The position numbers were made by a program, and so were the translations under genes. Positions 1-6,518 of a DNA stretch of 7,203 nt are shown here, piece by piece. A model generated the notes under the pieces. That model had not been told where the DNA came from. It did no database searches and was given only the letters and a program-made list of their open reading frames with translations. Each line of letters opens with the position of its first letter. Position 1 is the first letter of the stretch. Source of the stretch: an uncultured Ruminococcus sp. (GTDB lineage: Bacteria; Bacillota; Clostridia; Lachnospirales; Lachnospiraceae); assembly GCA_900555215.1 (NCBI GenBank), contig USKR01000061.1, positions 1 through 7,203 of the forward strand, in the 5' to 3' direction.

Positions 1-183
1 GTCAATTTTTTTATACGGGCAGCCATCGGCATGGCGTTGATATTTTTTATCAACGAATATGTCATTCCACCTGATTCTTCAATTAATGTAGGCATGAATG
101 CGGTTTCCTTTTTGACATCCGGAACCCTTGGGATTCCTGGGGTTGGACTGCTTTACGGGATTATGTGTTATCAGATTTTGTGA
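1..183 (+). CDS. bofA: BofA-family protein (pro-sigma-K processing inhibitor), 3' end only
   Basis: Frame 1 is open from the first base to a TGA at 181-183 and gives the last 60 residues; the start lies upstream of the window. The visible part has a hydrophobic segment (AAIGMALIFFINEY, residues 7-20), the motif INVGMNAVSFLTSGTLGIPG (29-48) and a short hydrophobic end, GLLYGIMCYQIL. The N-x-x-T/S-x-L...G-x-LGIPG block is the signature of BofA-like proteins. In Bacillus, BofA is a small membrane protein that holds the SpoIVFB protease inactive until the sigma-K checkpoint is passed in the mother cell; many Clostridia encode homologues. Full-length members are about 85-90 residues, so roughly 25-30 residues are missing here. 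The gene ends just before a terminator-like hairpin, so it is probably the last gene of a separate transcription unit and not part of the pilus operon. The family call is firm; the sporulation role in this organism is inferred. Confidence 0.85.
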   Translation, partial: VNFFIRAAIGMALIFFINEYVIPPDSSINVGMNAVSFLTSGTLGIPGVGLLYGIMCYQIL

Positions 184-198
184 GCTTTTTACAAAAAT

Positions 199-245
199 CG
201 GCGGATCGGAGTTTTGCTATAGACAAAACAGGATCCGCCGTTTAT
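199..245 (+). terminator. Terminator-like hairpin after bofA, probably bidirectional
   Basis: A perfect 9-bp GC-rich stem (CGGCGGATC at 199-207, GATCCGCCG at 232-240) encloses a second 6-bp stem (GTTTTG 211-216, CAAAAC 224-229) with a short loop. On the + strand it is followed only by TTTAT (241-245), a weak U tract. On the - strand the stem is followed by ATTTTTG, a better tail. It lies 15 bases after the bofA stop and most likely ends that transcript. The promoter of the pilus operon overlaps its 3' half. Confidence 0.75.
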
Positions 246-248
246 AAT
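220..248 (+). promoter_or_regulatory. Sigma-A-type promoter for the pilus operon
   Basis: TAGACA (220-225, five of six matches to TTGACA), an exact 17-bp spacer and a perfect TATAAT (243-248). Transcription would start near 255-256, giving about 130 nt of leader before the TadZ-like gene at 387. The -35 box and spacer sit inside the loop and 3' arm of the terminator hairpin, and the -10 box overlaps its T tail. No equally good promoter was seen elsewhere in front of the pilus genes. The early leader also holds a small GCAGG/CCTGC hairpin (261-275). Confidence 0.65.
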
Positions 249-301
249 GCGTCTTACACAGCAGGGATCACCTGCCGGACCACAGGCTTTTGAGGGAAAG
301 C

Positions 302-400
302 ATGTGTCAGAAAAACGGGGAGGAAACTGCCCGGAGGGTCATATTTCTTTATTCGTGCTGCAAGGATCCGCAGCAAAATTCAGATTATGTCAGAAAATAA
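302..400 (+). CDS. Possible 32-codon leader ORF overlapping the TadZ-like gene start
   Basis: An ATG at 302 is preceded by GAGG (292-295) with a 6-nt spacer, a better ribosome binding site than that of the downstream gene. The reading frame encodes 32 residues beginning MCQKNGEETARRVIFLYSCC and ends at TAA 398-400. It overlaps the ATG at 387 by 14 bases in another frame. That is the usual geometry for translational coupling: ribosomes ending on the leader would stop 11-13 bases beyond the next start codon. It lies wholly within the predicted leader RNA. The peptide shows no domain I recognise, only a hydrophobic patch followed by a Cys-Cys pair. It may be a genuine leader peptide, a decayed gene or chance; length alone gives no statistical support. 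Confidence 0.35.
   Translation: MCQKNGEETARRVIFLYSCCKDPQQNSDYVRK
356..375 (+). promoter_or_regulatory. Small hairpin with AAGGA in its loop, before the TadZ-like start
   Basis: A 6-bp stem (TGCTGC 356-361, GCAGCA 370-375) has the 8-nt loop AAGGATCC. The loop holds the only SD-like sequence near the ATG at 387, but in linear RNA it is about 20 nt upstream, too far to work normally. Folding would bring the loop closer to the start, and translation of the overlapping leader ORF would melt the stem. The stem is visible in the sequence; any regulatory role is inference. Confidence 0.3.
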
Positions 401-1463
401 AATAAAAGGTGTATCAGGGTGTTTTGTGATCTGTGATATCCAGGAGGAGTATTCAGAACATCTTTTTCAGATTCTTTCAGAGCGGTTTGAAGGTGAATAT
501 CAGTTCCATATTTTTCATGATCTGCAAAAGATGATGGAATTTTTTGAAAAAAACATAGCGGAAATTCTGGTGATAGGAGAAGAGTACGGAAACGAGGTCA
601 TAGGAAAGACCGGCGCCCGAAAAAAATTTGTATTGACAGGGATTCCCGGGGAAAGAAATGGGTCAGAAAGTATCTCTCTGTTTCGCTATCAGTCAGCGGA
701 AGGGATGATCAGGATGATCCGAAAATATACGGACAGCAAGAAGAAGAGCAAAAGAAAACCCGGGACGGAACAATCAGGAATGACCGGAATAGAGAAGAAT
801 GCGGAGCCGGAACATTTGTCCGAAAAACGGGGAGCAGTCAGGATTAGGGATGAGCCGATGGTCAGAGGAATGATAGGTATTTATTCACCGGTCCACAGAA
901 TCGGCAAGACGAAGTTTGCCCTCCGTCTCGGCCAGAAGCTGGCGCGTCAGATACCGGTACTTTATCTCAATATGGAAGGATATTCAGGAGGCGCGCACTA
1001 TTTTCAGGAAGGAGCGGATAAGGATCTTGGAGATCTGTTATATTTTCTGAAACAGGAGAGAGATGACTGGGGCTTAAAGCTGACGGCGATGGCAGTGAGA
1101 AAAAACGGGATGGATTATATACTTCCGATGAAAAATGAGCAGGATTTAAGATCTGTCAGAGGTGAGGAATGGATCCGCCTTCTGGATATGATCATGGAGA
1201 AATGTCTTTATGAAGCTGTCATACTTGATCTTGGAGACGCGGTCTGCGGTCTTTACGATATTCTCAGAAAATGTGACAGGATCTATACGCCCTATATCTG
1301 CGAGAGCGCTGCCGAAGCAAAAATGGAACAGTATGAGGAAAATTTAAGAACAGCCGGGTATGCAGATATCCTGACAAAGACTGTAAAAAAGCGCATCGGA
1401 AAAGGAAACACATATCCCGAAAGATCGGAGGGGAAGGATGACAAGAGTGGAACTGCTGTATGA
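387..1463 (+). CDS. tadZ: TadZ/CpaE-like protein with receiver-like N-terminus and degenerate P-loop
   Basis: This 358-residue protein probably localises the Tad pilus machine at the membrane. Residues 11-112 look like an atypical receiver domain (CFVICDIQEEY, then a strand AEILVIGEE at 58-66). A basic, charged linker follows (about 116-158). A MinD/ParA-like P-loop domain starts at 161. Its Walker A equivalent is YSPVHRIGKT (166-175): the GKT is kept, but the KGG-type signature lysine and leading glycine are missing, as is common in TadZ proteins. LNMEG (194-198) fits the second nucleotide-contact strand and AVILDLGD (277-284) fits Walker B. First gene of the pilus operon; its last 26 bases overlap tadA. 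The ATG at 387 has no well-placed SD, but no ATG, GTG or TTG lies upstream in frame before the TGA at 291, so this start is the best available. Family assignment rests on fold motifs and position directly before tadA. Confidence 0.75.
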   Translation: MSENKIKGVSGCFVICDIQEEYSEHLFQILSERFEGEYQFHIFHDLQKMMEFFEKNIAEILVIGEEYGNEVIGKTGARKKFVLTGIPGERNGSESISLFRYQSAEGMIRMIRKYTDSKKKSKRKPGTEQSGMTGIEKNAEPEHLSEKRGAVRIRDEPMVRGMIGIYSPVHRIGKTKFALRLGQKLARQIPVLYLNMEGYSGGAHYFQEGADKDLGDLLYFLKQERDDWGLKLTAMAVRKNGMDYILPMKNEQDLRSVRGEEWIRLLDMIMEKCLYEAVILDLGDAVCGLYDILRKCDRIYTPYICESAAEAKMEQYEENLRTAGYADILTKTVKKRIGKGNTYPERSEGKDDKSGTAV

Positions 1464-2652
1464 GAAAGTCATGCTCCGCATGGATATGACAAAAGAAACA
1501 GGGGAGGAGGAACTTCAGGAAATCATACGCTGTGTGATTGAGGAAGAAGGGAAAAAGGAATTTCTGTCCCTTGGCGAAAAGATAAGAATAAGCAGGGAGC
1601 TGTTCAACGCATTCCGCAGGCTGGATATCATACAGGATCTTATTGAAGATGATGAAATCACAGAAATCATGGTGAATGGAACAGATAATATTTTTTACGA
1701 AAAGAAAGGAAAGCTTTACCGGACAGACCGGCATTTTATTTCGGAATCACGCCTTGCGGATGTGATCCAGCAGATCGTCGGGGAGACAAACCGATATGTA
1801 AATGAGACTTCTCCTATTGTGGATGCCCGTCTGAGGGACGGATCCAGAGTTAATGTTGTTCTAAAACCTGTGGCTGTTAACGGACCGGTAATGACGATCA
1901 GAAAATTTCCGGCGGATGCGATCACGATGAGACAGCTTGTGCGCATGGGAAGTCTGACAGAAGAAGCGGCAGGCTTTATCGAAAAACTGGTCAGGGCAAA
2001 ATATAACATTTTTGTGAGCGGAGGTACAGGCGCGGGAAAAACAACATTTTTAAATGCAATGTCAGATTATATTCCGAAGGATGAACGGATAATCACCATT
2101 GAAGACAATGCGGAACTGCAGATACAGGGAGTGGCAAATCTGGTTCGGCTTGAGGCGCGCGGTCCTAACCTGGAGGGCGAAGGAGCCGTGACGATCCGTG
2201 ACCTGATCCGGTCAGCTTTAAGAATGAGACCTGACCGGATCATCGTAGGAGAGGTGAGAGGAGAAGAGACTGTAGACATGATATCATCTGCTATGCTGAA
2301 CGGACACAGCGGTTCTATGTCTACGGGTCATGCGAATAATCCCACGGATATGCTCCACCGTCTTGAGACAATGATGATGATGGGAATCGATCTTCCCTTA
2401 CAGGCAATCCAGAGACAGATCGCATCGGCTCTTGATATTATCATCCATCTTGGGAGGCTCAGAGATAAAAGCAGGAGGGTATTGAGGATTGAAGAAATAC
2501 TGGGATACTGTCAGGACAGGATACAGACGAAGGTCCTGTATGAATTTCGAGAGGAGGGAAGAAGAGATGAAAAAATTAAAGGATGCATTGTGAAGGTCGG
2601 TGAAATTGAAAACAGAGACAAGCTTGCGGAAGCAGGATATCAGGAAGTATGA
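1438..2652 (+). CDS. tadA: TadA/CpaF-type pilus assembly ATPase
   Basis: Hexameric ATPase of the GspE/VirB11 superfamily; it powers Tad pilus assembly at the cytoplasmic face of the membrane. All key motifs of the 404-residue protein are present: the N-terminal CpaF block [13 protein letters not shown] (69-81), [11 protein letters not shown] (129-139) with conserved arginines, Walker [10 protein letters not shown] (195-203), Asp box ITIEDNAEL (219-227), Walker [12 protein letters not shown] (267-277), and the His box [15 protein letters not shown] (288-302). The segment [21 protein letters not shown] (about 320-340) is the typical TadA C-terminal signature. Length is normal for the family and no catalytic residue is missing. 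The ATG at 1438 follows a strong GGAGGGG (1427-1433). The start overlaps tadZ by 26 bases and the 3' end overlaps tadB, so translation is probably coupled. The call is firm. Confidence 0.95.
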   Translation: MTRVELLYEKVMLRMDMTKETGEEELQEIIRCVIEEEGKKEFLSLGEKIRISRELFNAFRRLDIIQDLIEDDEITEIMVNGTDNIFYEKKGKLYRTDRHFISESRLADVIQQIVGETNRYVNETSPIVDARLRDGSRVNVVLKPVAVNGPVMTIRKFPADAITMRQLVRMGSLTEEAAGFIEKLVRAKYNIFVSGGTGAGKTTFLNAMSDYIPKDERIITIEDNAELQIQGVANLVRLEARGPNLEGEGAVTIRDLIRSALRMRPDRIIVGEVRGEETVDMISSAMLNGHSGSMSTGHANNPTDMLHRLETMMMMGIDLPLQAIQRQIASALDIIIHLGRLRDKSRRVLRIEEILGYCQDRIQTKVLYEFREEGRRDEKIKGCIVKVGEIENRDKLAEAGYQEV

Positions 2653-3355
2653 GTACGCCATAGGAGTCCTGAAAGCGACGGCGGCGACAGCGGTGATGTC
2701 ATATGTATTTTATGATTCTCTGATCCCGGCGCCCCTTCTTCTTCCCGTGTGGATGATTTATATGAGAGACTGGCACGATGACATATCAAGGAAAAAGGAA
2801 CAGGAATTAAGGCAGCAGTTCAGAGACAGTATCCAGGTAATGGCATCCGCTCTCAAAGCAGGATATTCTATAGAAAATGCGATCAGAGAGGCTGGAAAAG
2901 ATATTTCTCCTGTGTATTCAGAAGAAACAAGAATAAGAAAAGAGTTTGAACGGATGGAGAGGCAGATGGACATGAATATGTCAGCAGAAGAAGTCCTTAA
3001 GGGGTTTGCAGAGCGTACAGGACAGGAGGATATAGAAAATTTTGTAAATGTATTTGCGGCCGCAAAGAAAAGCGGCGGAGACAGTATCGCTGTTATAAGG
3101 GATGCTGTAAAGATAATTAGCGGTAAAATCGATACGGAAAAAGAAATACAGACCATGATTGCCTCAAAGAAAATGGAATTCGATATCATGTGCGCAGTAC
3201 CGTTTGCGATCATTTTGTATATGAAACTGACATTTGGAGAATTTTTAAACGTCCTGTACGGCAATATGGCGGGAGCTGCGATTATGAGTCTCTGTATTTT
3301 CGTATATATGGGCGCGTATGTCTATGGACGGAAGATTATACGGATCGAGGTATAA
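2600..3355 (+). CDS. tadB: TadB-like inner-membrane platform protein (type II secretion F domain)
   Basis: A 251-residue membrane protein that with TadC should form the platform on which TadA acts. Two hydrophobic segments (about 20-37 and 42-56) precede a cytoplasmic T2SF domain: RQQFRDSIQVMASALKAGYS (71-90) carries the typical 'L..ml.aG.s...a' pattern, and FVNVFAAAKKSGGDS (148-162) and IASKKMEFDIM (187-197) fit the rest. Two more membrane segments close it (about 197-210 and 223-241). The GTG at 2600 has GAAGG (2592-2596) only 3 nt upstream. The in-frame TTG at 2606 has 9 nt to the same site, so the true start may be two codons later. Either way the gene overlaps tadA by about 50 bases in another frame. 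It stops at TAA 3353-3355, directly before tadC. Confidence 0.85.
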   Translation: MKLKTETSLRKQDIRKYEYAIGVLKATAATAVMSYVFYDSLIPAPLLLPVWMIYMRDWHDDISRKKEQELRQQFRDSIQVMASALKAGYSIENAIREAGKDISPVYSEETRIRKEFERMERQMDMNMSAEEVLKGFAERTGQEDIENFVNVFAAAKKSGGDSIAVIRDAVKIISGKIDTEKEIQTMIASKKMEFDIMCAVPFAIILYMKLTFGEFLNVLYGNMAGAAIMSLCIFVYMGAYVYGRKIIRIEV

Positions 3356-3358
3356 GTG

Positions 3359-4633
3359 ATGAAAAAAATAAGATGCATCATAAAAAATTACTTAAAGGAA
3401 AACCCTTCCTGCCTTAAAGCAGGTATCCTCACAGCAGCGGCAATTGTATGCACGGTCGGTCTCTATGCAGCGGATAATTCGGAAAGTGTAAAGACAAATG
3501 AAAAAGGAGAAATCATATTAAAGAGGGAGCAGGGGGAAAAAGAGACCATTCATGAAATGAAAGTAAGAATCGGGGAGTCCGGATCAGACAGAGAGATTGA
3601 GGTACCGGTCTCGGGGAGGATATACGATTCGGAGGAAATCAGAGAATTGTTTACAGATGCAGGCAGTGAGCTTGAAAAACTGATCCTTGGGGAAAATGAA
3701 AGTCTGGATAACGTAAGGTATGATCTTAACCTTATTACCGAGATTCCGGGAACGGGAATACAGGTGGCGTGGGAGACTGATAATTATGATGTTATCGATA
3801 TTCAGGGGAATCTGGGAAACGATCGATTGTCTGACTCGGGGACTCAGGTGCGGCTGACCGCAAGGTTAAGTTATGAAGAAAACCAGGCGCTCCATGAATT
3901 TTATGTATGTGTATTTCCGCCGATAATGAGTGAAGATGAACAGTTAATGCAAGATCTTAAGGAAAAAATTTCTCTTTCAGATGAAAAGACAAAGACAGAA
4001 GATTACATAATACTTCCGGATAGTGTGGATGGAAAACCGATCCGGTGGAAATATGGAACGGAAACACGCGCGTTTGCGATTTTAATCCTCGGGGCGGGAG
4101 CTTCCTGTATGATCGTTGTGTCCTCATCGCAGAGAAAAAAAGAGGATGAGAAAAAAATAATACGGCAGATGAATATTGATTATCCTCAGATCATTAATAA
4201 ATTCAACCTGTATATCCGTGCTGGAATGACGATACGGAGAGCCTGGTTTTGTATCGCGCAGGATTATGAGAAAAAACGAGGGCAAAATCACAGAGGAATT
4301 AAGAGAAAAGCTTATGAAGAGATGGTCAATACGATGAACCAGATTCGGGGAGGAATACCGGAGGGAGAAGCATATGAGAATTATGGGACAAGGTGCAGCG
4401 TATCTATTTACAGAAAGTTCGGTACACTGCTTTCACAGAATCTGAGAAAAGGCTCAAAGGGGCTGACAGAGCTGCTTGGAAGAGAGGCGGAGGAAGCATT
4501 TGAAGAAAGAAAAAATCTGGCGAAAAAACTGGGGGAAGAGGCCGGCACAAAACTTGTAATCCCGTTGTTCCTTATGCTGATCATTGTATTTGCGATCGTG
4601 ATAGTCCCTGCATTTTTTTCGATCAGTATTTGA
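3359..4633 (+). CDS. tadC: TadC-like platform protein with an extracytoplasmic bacterial Ig-like insertion
   Basis: A 424-residue protein, long for TadC (commonly about 250-320). Segments in order: a hydrophobic helix at about 18-37; a polar region 38-236 with no membrane segment; a helix at about 237-255; a cytoplasmic T2SF domain (256-397), with DYPQIINKFNLYIRAGMTIR (274-293) and the RKFGTLLSQNLRKGSKGL block (352-369) that mark TadC; and a final helix (398-419). Expected topology puts 38-236 outside the membrane. Residues about 119-187 have the pattern 'IPGTGIQVAWETDNYDVID..G', then VRLTARL and a closing FYVCVFPP strand, which fits an atrophied bacterial Ig domain. Residues 191-231 start a second copy (DYIILPDSVDGKPIRW) that breaks off at the membrane helix. 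GAGG (3347-3350) lies 8 nt before the ATG at 3359; the GTG at 3356 is possible but less well spaced. The T2SF/TadC part is firm; the Ig-like call is from motif reading. Confidence 0.85.
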   Translation: MKKIRCIIKNYLKENPSCLKAGILTAAAIVCTVGLYAADNSESVKTNEKGEIILKREQGEKETIHEMKVRIGESGSDREIEVPVSGRIYDSEEIRELFTDAGSELEKLILGENESLDNVRYDLNLITEIPGTGIQVAWETDNYDVIDIQGNLGNDRLSDSGTQVRLTARLSYEENQALHEFYVCVFPPIMSEDEQLMQDLKEKISLSDEKTKTEDYIILPDSVDGKPIRWKYGTETRAFAILILGAGASCMIVVSSSQRKKEDEKKIIRQMNIDYPQIINKFNLYIRAGMTIRRAWFCIAQDYEKKRGQNHRGIKRKAYEEMVNTMNQIRGGIPEGEAYENYGTRCSVSIYRKFGTLLSQNLRKGSKGLTELLGREAEEAFEERKNLAKKLGEEAGTKLVIPLFLMLIIVFAIVIVPAFFSISI

Positions 4634-4668
4634 AGGGGACAAAGATATATTAATTTAAAGAAAGGAAT

Positions 4669-4674
4669 AGGAGG
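4669..4674 (+). promoter_or_regulatory. Strong ribosome binding site that decides the pilin start
   Basis: AGGAGG touches the ATG at 4675 with no spacer but lies 9 nt before the in-frame ATG at 4684, so the pilin very probably starts at 4684. This is the best Shine-Dalgarno in the window, as expected for the most abundant subunit. The preceding 35 bases are AT-rich and unstructured by eye. TATATT (4646-4651) resembles a -10 box but has no matching -35 element. Confidence 0.75.
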
Positions 4675-4683
4675 ATGGTATCT

Positions 4684-4917
4684 ATGAATATGGCTATTAT
4701 CAATTTAAAGTTAAAGACAGCATCCGTTTTTACATCTGTGAAGGAGAGGATCAGAGATTTTTTTATCCGCCCAAGATATGTTTCCGGAATCACGGTAATA
4801 GAACTGGTTTTAATACTTGTGATTATCATAGCCCTTCTTCTCATATTTAAAACTCAGCTTATTAATCTGATCAACACGATCTTTGATAAGATCACATCTG
4901 AAAGTTCCGGAATTTAG
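4684..4917 (+). CDS. flp: Flp-type (type IVb) prepilin, probable major pilin subunit
   Basis: A 77-residue protein: a basic, cytoplasmic leader of about 35 residues, then the prepilin signature G-ITVIE (G35, then I36 at +1 and E40 at +5) and one long hydrophobic helix (LVLILVIIIALLLIF, 41-55), ending LINLINTIFDKITSESSGI. A prepilin peptidase would cut after G35 to release a mature subunit of about 42 residues that polymerises through its hydrophobic helix. Glycine at -1 and glutamate at +5 are both present. The leader is long compared with classical Flp pilins but familiar in clostridial Flp1-like proteins. The gene follows tadC after a 50-base gap, the longest in this part of the operon, and sits 2 bases before the DUF5702 gene. 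No prepilin peptidase gene is in this window. Confidence 0.85.
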   Translation: MNMAIINLKLKTASVFTSVKERIRDFFIRPRYVSGITVIELVLILVIIIALLLIFKTQLINLINTIFDKITSESSGI

Positions 4918-4919
4918 AT

Positions 4920-6371
4920 ATGAAGAGAGCGGAGATCACGGTGTTTTTGAGTATGGTTTTAATACTTATCGTATCTTTCATACTCGGTATCATACAAATC
5001 ACTGTCATCCATACTTCAAAAAATATGAGCCGTCTGGAGACGGACCGCGCTGTTTTTTCTTTATTCGGGGAATACCATAGAACCCTTTTTGAAGATTATC
5101 ATGTATTCAGTATAGAAGGAACTTATGAGACAGGTAATTTTTCAGAAGACAGATTGATCGGGAGAATGCATTACTATGGAACAGGAAATACGGATCATGA
5201 GGTGACCGGGATACAGTTTTTAACGGATAACCGAGGACAGGCATTTCGGGAGCAGGTGATTGCATATATGGAGGAATGCTATGGGATCGGATTGATCAGG
5301 GAATTTACCGGCAGTACGGAAGAATGGGAAGAGCAGTGTATAGAAGGAAAAAAGATTCAGGAAGAGGAAGCAAAAATAACAGACCAGTTTGAAGAATTGA
5401 GGAAAGCAGCCGAGGAGGCGGGATCAGAACTGCCTGAGGAAGAGAGCCCGGACGCGGGAGATGAGGAGACCGGTAATCCTTTTTACTGCCTTGAACAGAT
5501 AGAAAAATCAGGACTTTTGTCTGTTGTAATGCCTCCGGATATGGAGTTGTCAGGTAAATCAATCCGACTGGAAGATCAGGTATCTGTGAGGAATCTCAAT
5601 ACCGGTTATGGCAGCTTTCCGGCAAGGGCAGGAACTGACGGTATCTCAGAACGGCTTTTGTTCAACGAGTATATACTTCAAAATTTCAGCAATGCTTCCT
5701 CGGATGAGGACGCTTATGAAGATGAACATACAAATGTTAAAGCTGCCGTAGAAGAGCAGCCGAGATCTCTTGAATATGAAGTGGAATATATTATTTCAGG
5801 AAAAGCTTCTGACAAGGAAAATCTGGAGTCAGTACTAACGAAAATTTTTCTTATACGACTTGCTTTGAACTATGTATATCTTCTCGGCGATTCCGGAAAA
5901 CAGGCAGAGGCGGAAGCTCTTGCTGCCGCCATAGCTCTGCTTCTCCTGATGCCCGAAGGCACGGAGGTCATAAAACAGCTTATTTTGTTTGCATGGGCAG
6001 CGGGAGAAAGCACTGTGGATATCCGCACCTTGCTGAGCGGGAAAAAAGCAGCTCTTATTAAAACAAAAGAGAACTGGCAGGTATCACTTTCGGAGCTGCT
6101 CACCCTGGGGAGTTTTTCAGAAAAAAGCGGAGAGGAAGAGATTTCGGGTGGAATATCGTATGAAGATTATCTCAGAATATTTCTTTTTATGGAAAACATG
6201 GACAATACAACAATGCGTGCGCTGGACCGAATCGAAGAAAATCTTGCGGACGGGAAGGAAACGGACTATTTTCGGGCTGACTATTGTGTCACAAAGCTGG
6301 AGTTAAAAAATACCGGTGTGATATTCGGGAATCTGACATATACATATCCTGTGTATTTCGGCTATGAATAA
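4920..6371 (+). CDS. DUF5702-type membrane-anchored protein of the Tad locus
   Basis: A 483-residue protein of the kind found beside Tad genes in Clostridia; its biochemical role is unknown. It begins MKRAEITVFLSMVLILIVSF, a pilin-like hydrophobic N-terminus (about 5-30), with the rest expected outside the cell. Here an Ala replaces the Gly often found before ITVFL and there is no Glu at +5, so peptidase cleavage is doubtful and the helix may stay as an anchor. Next come LETDRAVFSLFGEYHRTLFEDYHVFS (39-64), an acidic, probably helical stretch (about 134-184), and the most typical block LEYEVEYIISGKASDKENL (284-302) followed by IRLALNYVYLLGDS and an Ala/Leu-rich helical pair (about 329-361). 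The ATG is 2 bases after the pilin stop with only a weak CGGA upstream, so translation is probably coupled to the pilin. It ends with tandem stops TAA TAA (6369-6374). The family call comes from remembered sequence patterns. Confidence 0.7.
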   Translation: MKRAEITVFLSMVLILIVSFILGIIQITVIHTSKNMSRLETDRAVFSLFGEYHRTLFEDYHVFSIEGTYETGNFSEDRLIGRMHYYGTGNTDHEVTGIQFLTDNRGQAFREQVIAYMEECYGIGLIREFTGSTEEWEEQCIEGKKIQEEEAKITDQFEELRKAAEEAGSELPEEESPDAGDEETGNPFYCLEQIEKSGLLSVVMPPDMELSGKSIRLEDQVSVRNLNTGYGSFPARAGTDGISERLLFNEYILQNFSNASSDEDAYEDEHTNVKAAVEEQPRSLEYEVEYIISGKASDKENLESVLTKIFLIRLALNYVYLLGDSGKQAEAEALAAAIALLLLMPEGTEVIKQLILFAWAAGESTVDIRTLLSGKKAALIKTKENWQVSLSELLTLGSFSEKSGEEEISGGISYEDYLRIFLFMENMDNTTMRALDRIEENLADGKETDYFRADYCVTKLELKNTGVIFGNLTYTYPVYFGYE

Positions 6372-6374
6372 TAA

Positions 6375-6402
6375 TGTTATCTCCGGTGCAGATGCCCTTT
6401 CT
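6375..6402 (+). repeat. Left arm of a perfect 28-bp inverted repeat
   Basis: Begins three bases after the second DUF5702 stop codon's first base and is the exact reverse complement of 6519-6546 (28 of 28 by direct reading; the match fails at both ends). Inside the arm, ATCT (6379-6382) and AGAT (6390-6393) form a small dyad around CCGGTGC, which resembles half-sites around a recombinase core. That last reading is only suggestive. Confidence 0.95.
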
Positions 6403-6518
6403 TTCTCAATCTGCCATCCCTCAGGCAGAAAATACCACTGTTAACATTGTTTTTTAAAGAAAGGAAAATCGGCTGCGATGAAAATACAACCGCATAAGGA
6501 AATAGCCCTAATGAAATC
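6403..6518. other. 116-bp segment between inverted repeats, candidate invertible element
   Basis: The segment holds a small CTGCC/GGCAG hairpin (6411-6428), a T6 run, the GTTAAC palindrome, the SD-like AAGGA at 6461-6465 and both ATG codons (6478 and 6511) available to the TadE-like gene. Because it is bounded by perfect 28-bp inverted repeats, recombination between the arms would flip it without loss of DNA. No recombinase gene is in the window. The repeats are certain; invertibility is inferred. An alternative is a long RNA stem with a 116-nt loop in the operon transcript. Confidence 0.5.

Noticed and set aside
261..286. GCAGG/CCTGC hairpin with an alternative CCTG/CAGG pairing in the leader, as a riboswitch or attenuator
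   Set aside because: Stems of 4-5 bp are too short to claim a switch, there is no T tract after either, and no known riboswitch core is visible.
1264..1734. 156-codon ORF on the - strand
   Set aside because: It is antisense to the end of tadZ and the start of tadA, has no recognisable domain and a Cys/Phe/His-rich composition typical of a shadow frame.
2758..3264. 168-codon ORF on the - strand
   Set aside because: Antisense to tadB, which has clear T2SF motifs; the opposite frame shows only Ser/Ile-rich noise.
4630..4658. Internal promoter before the pilin (TTGAAG and TATATT)
   Set aside because: The two boxes are only about 10 bp apart and no other -35 fits TATATT at 16-18 bp; AT-rich leader alone is not enough.
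4675..4683. ATG 4675 as the pilin start
   Set aside because: AGGAGG directly touches this ATG with no spacer; the ATG at 4684 has an ideal 9-nt spacing.
6411..6455. CTGCC/GGCAG hairpin plus the later T6 run as a terminator
   Set aside because: The 5-bp stem ends about 20 bases before the T run, so this is not an intrinsic terminator.
6374..6457. 27-codon ORF from ATG 6374 to TAA 6457 between DUF5702 and tadE
   Set aside because: No SD-like sequence before it, no recognisable features, and most of its first half is the inverted-repeat arm.
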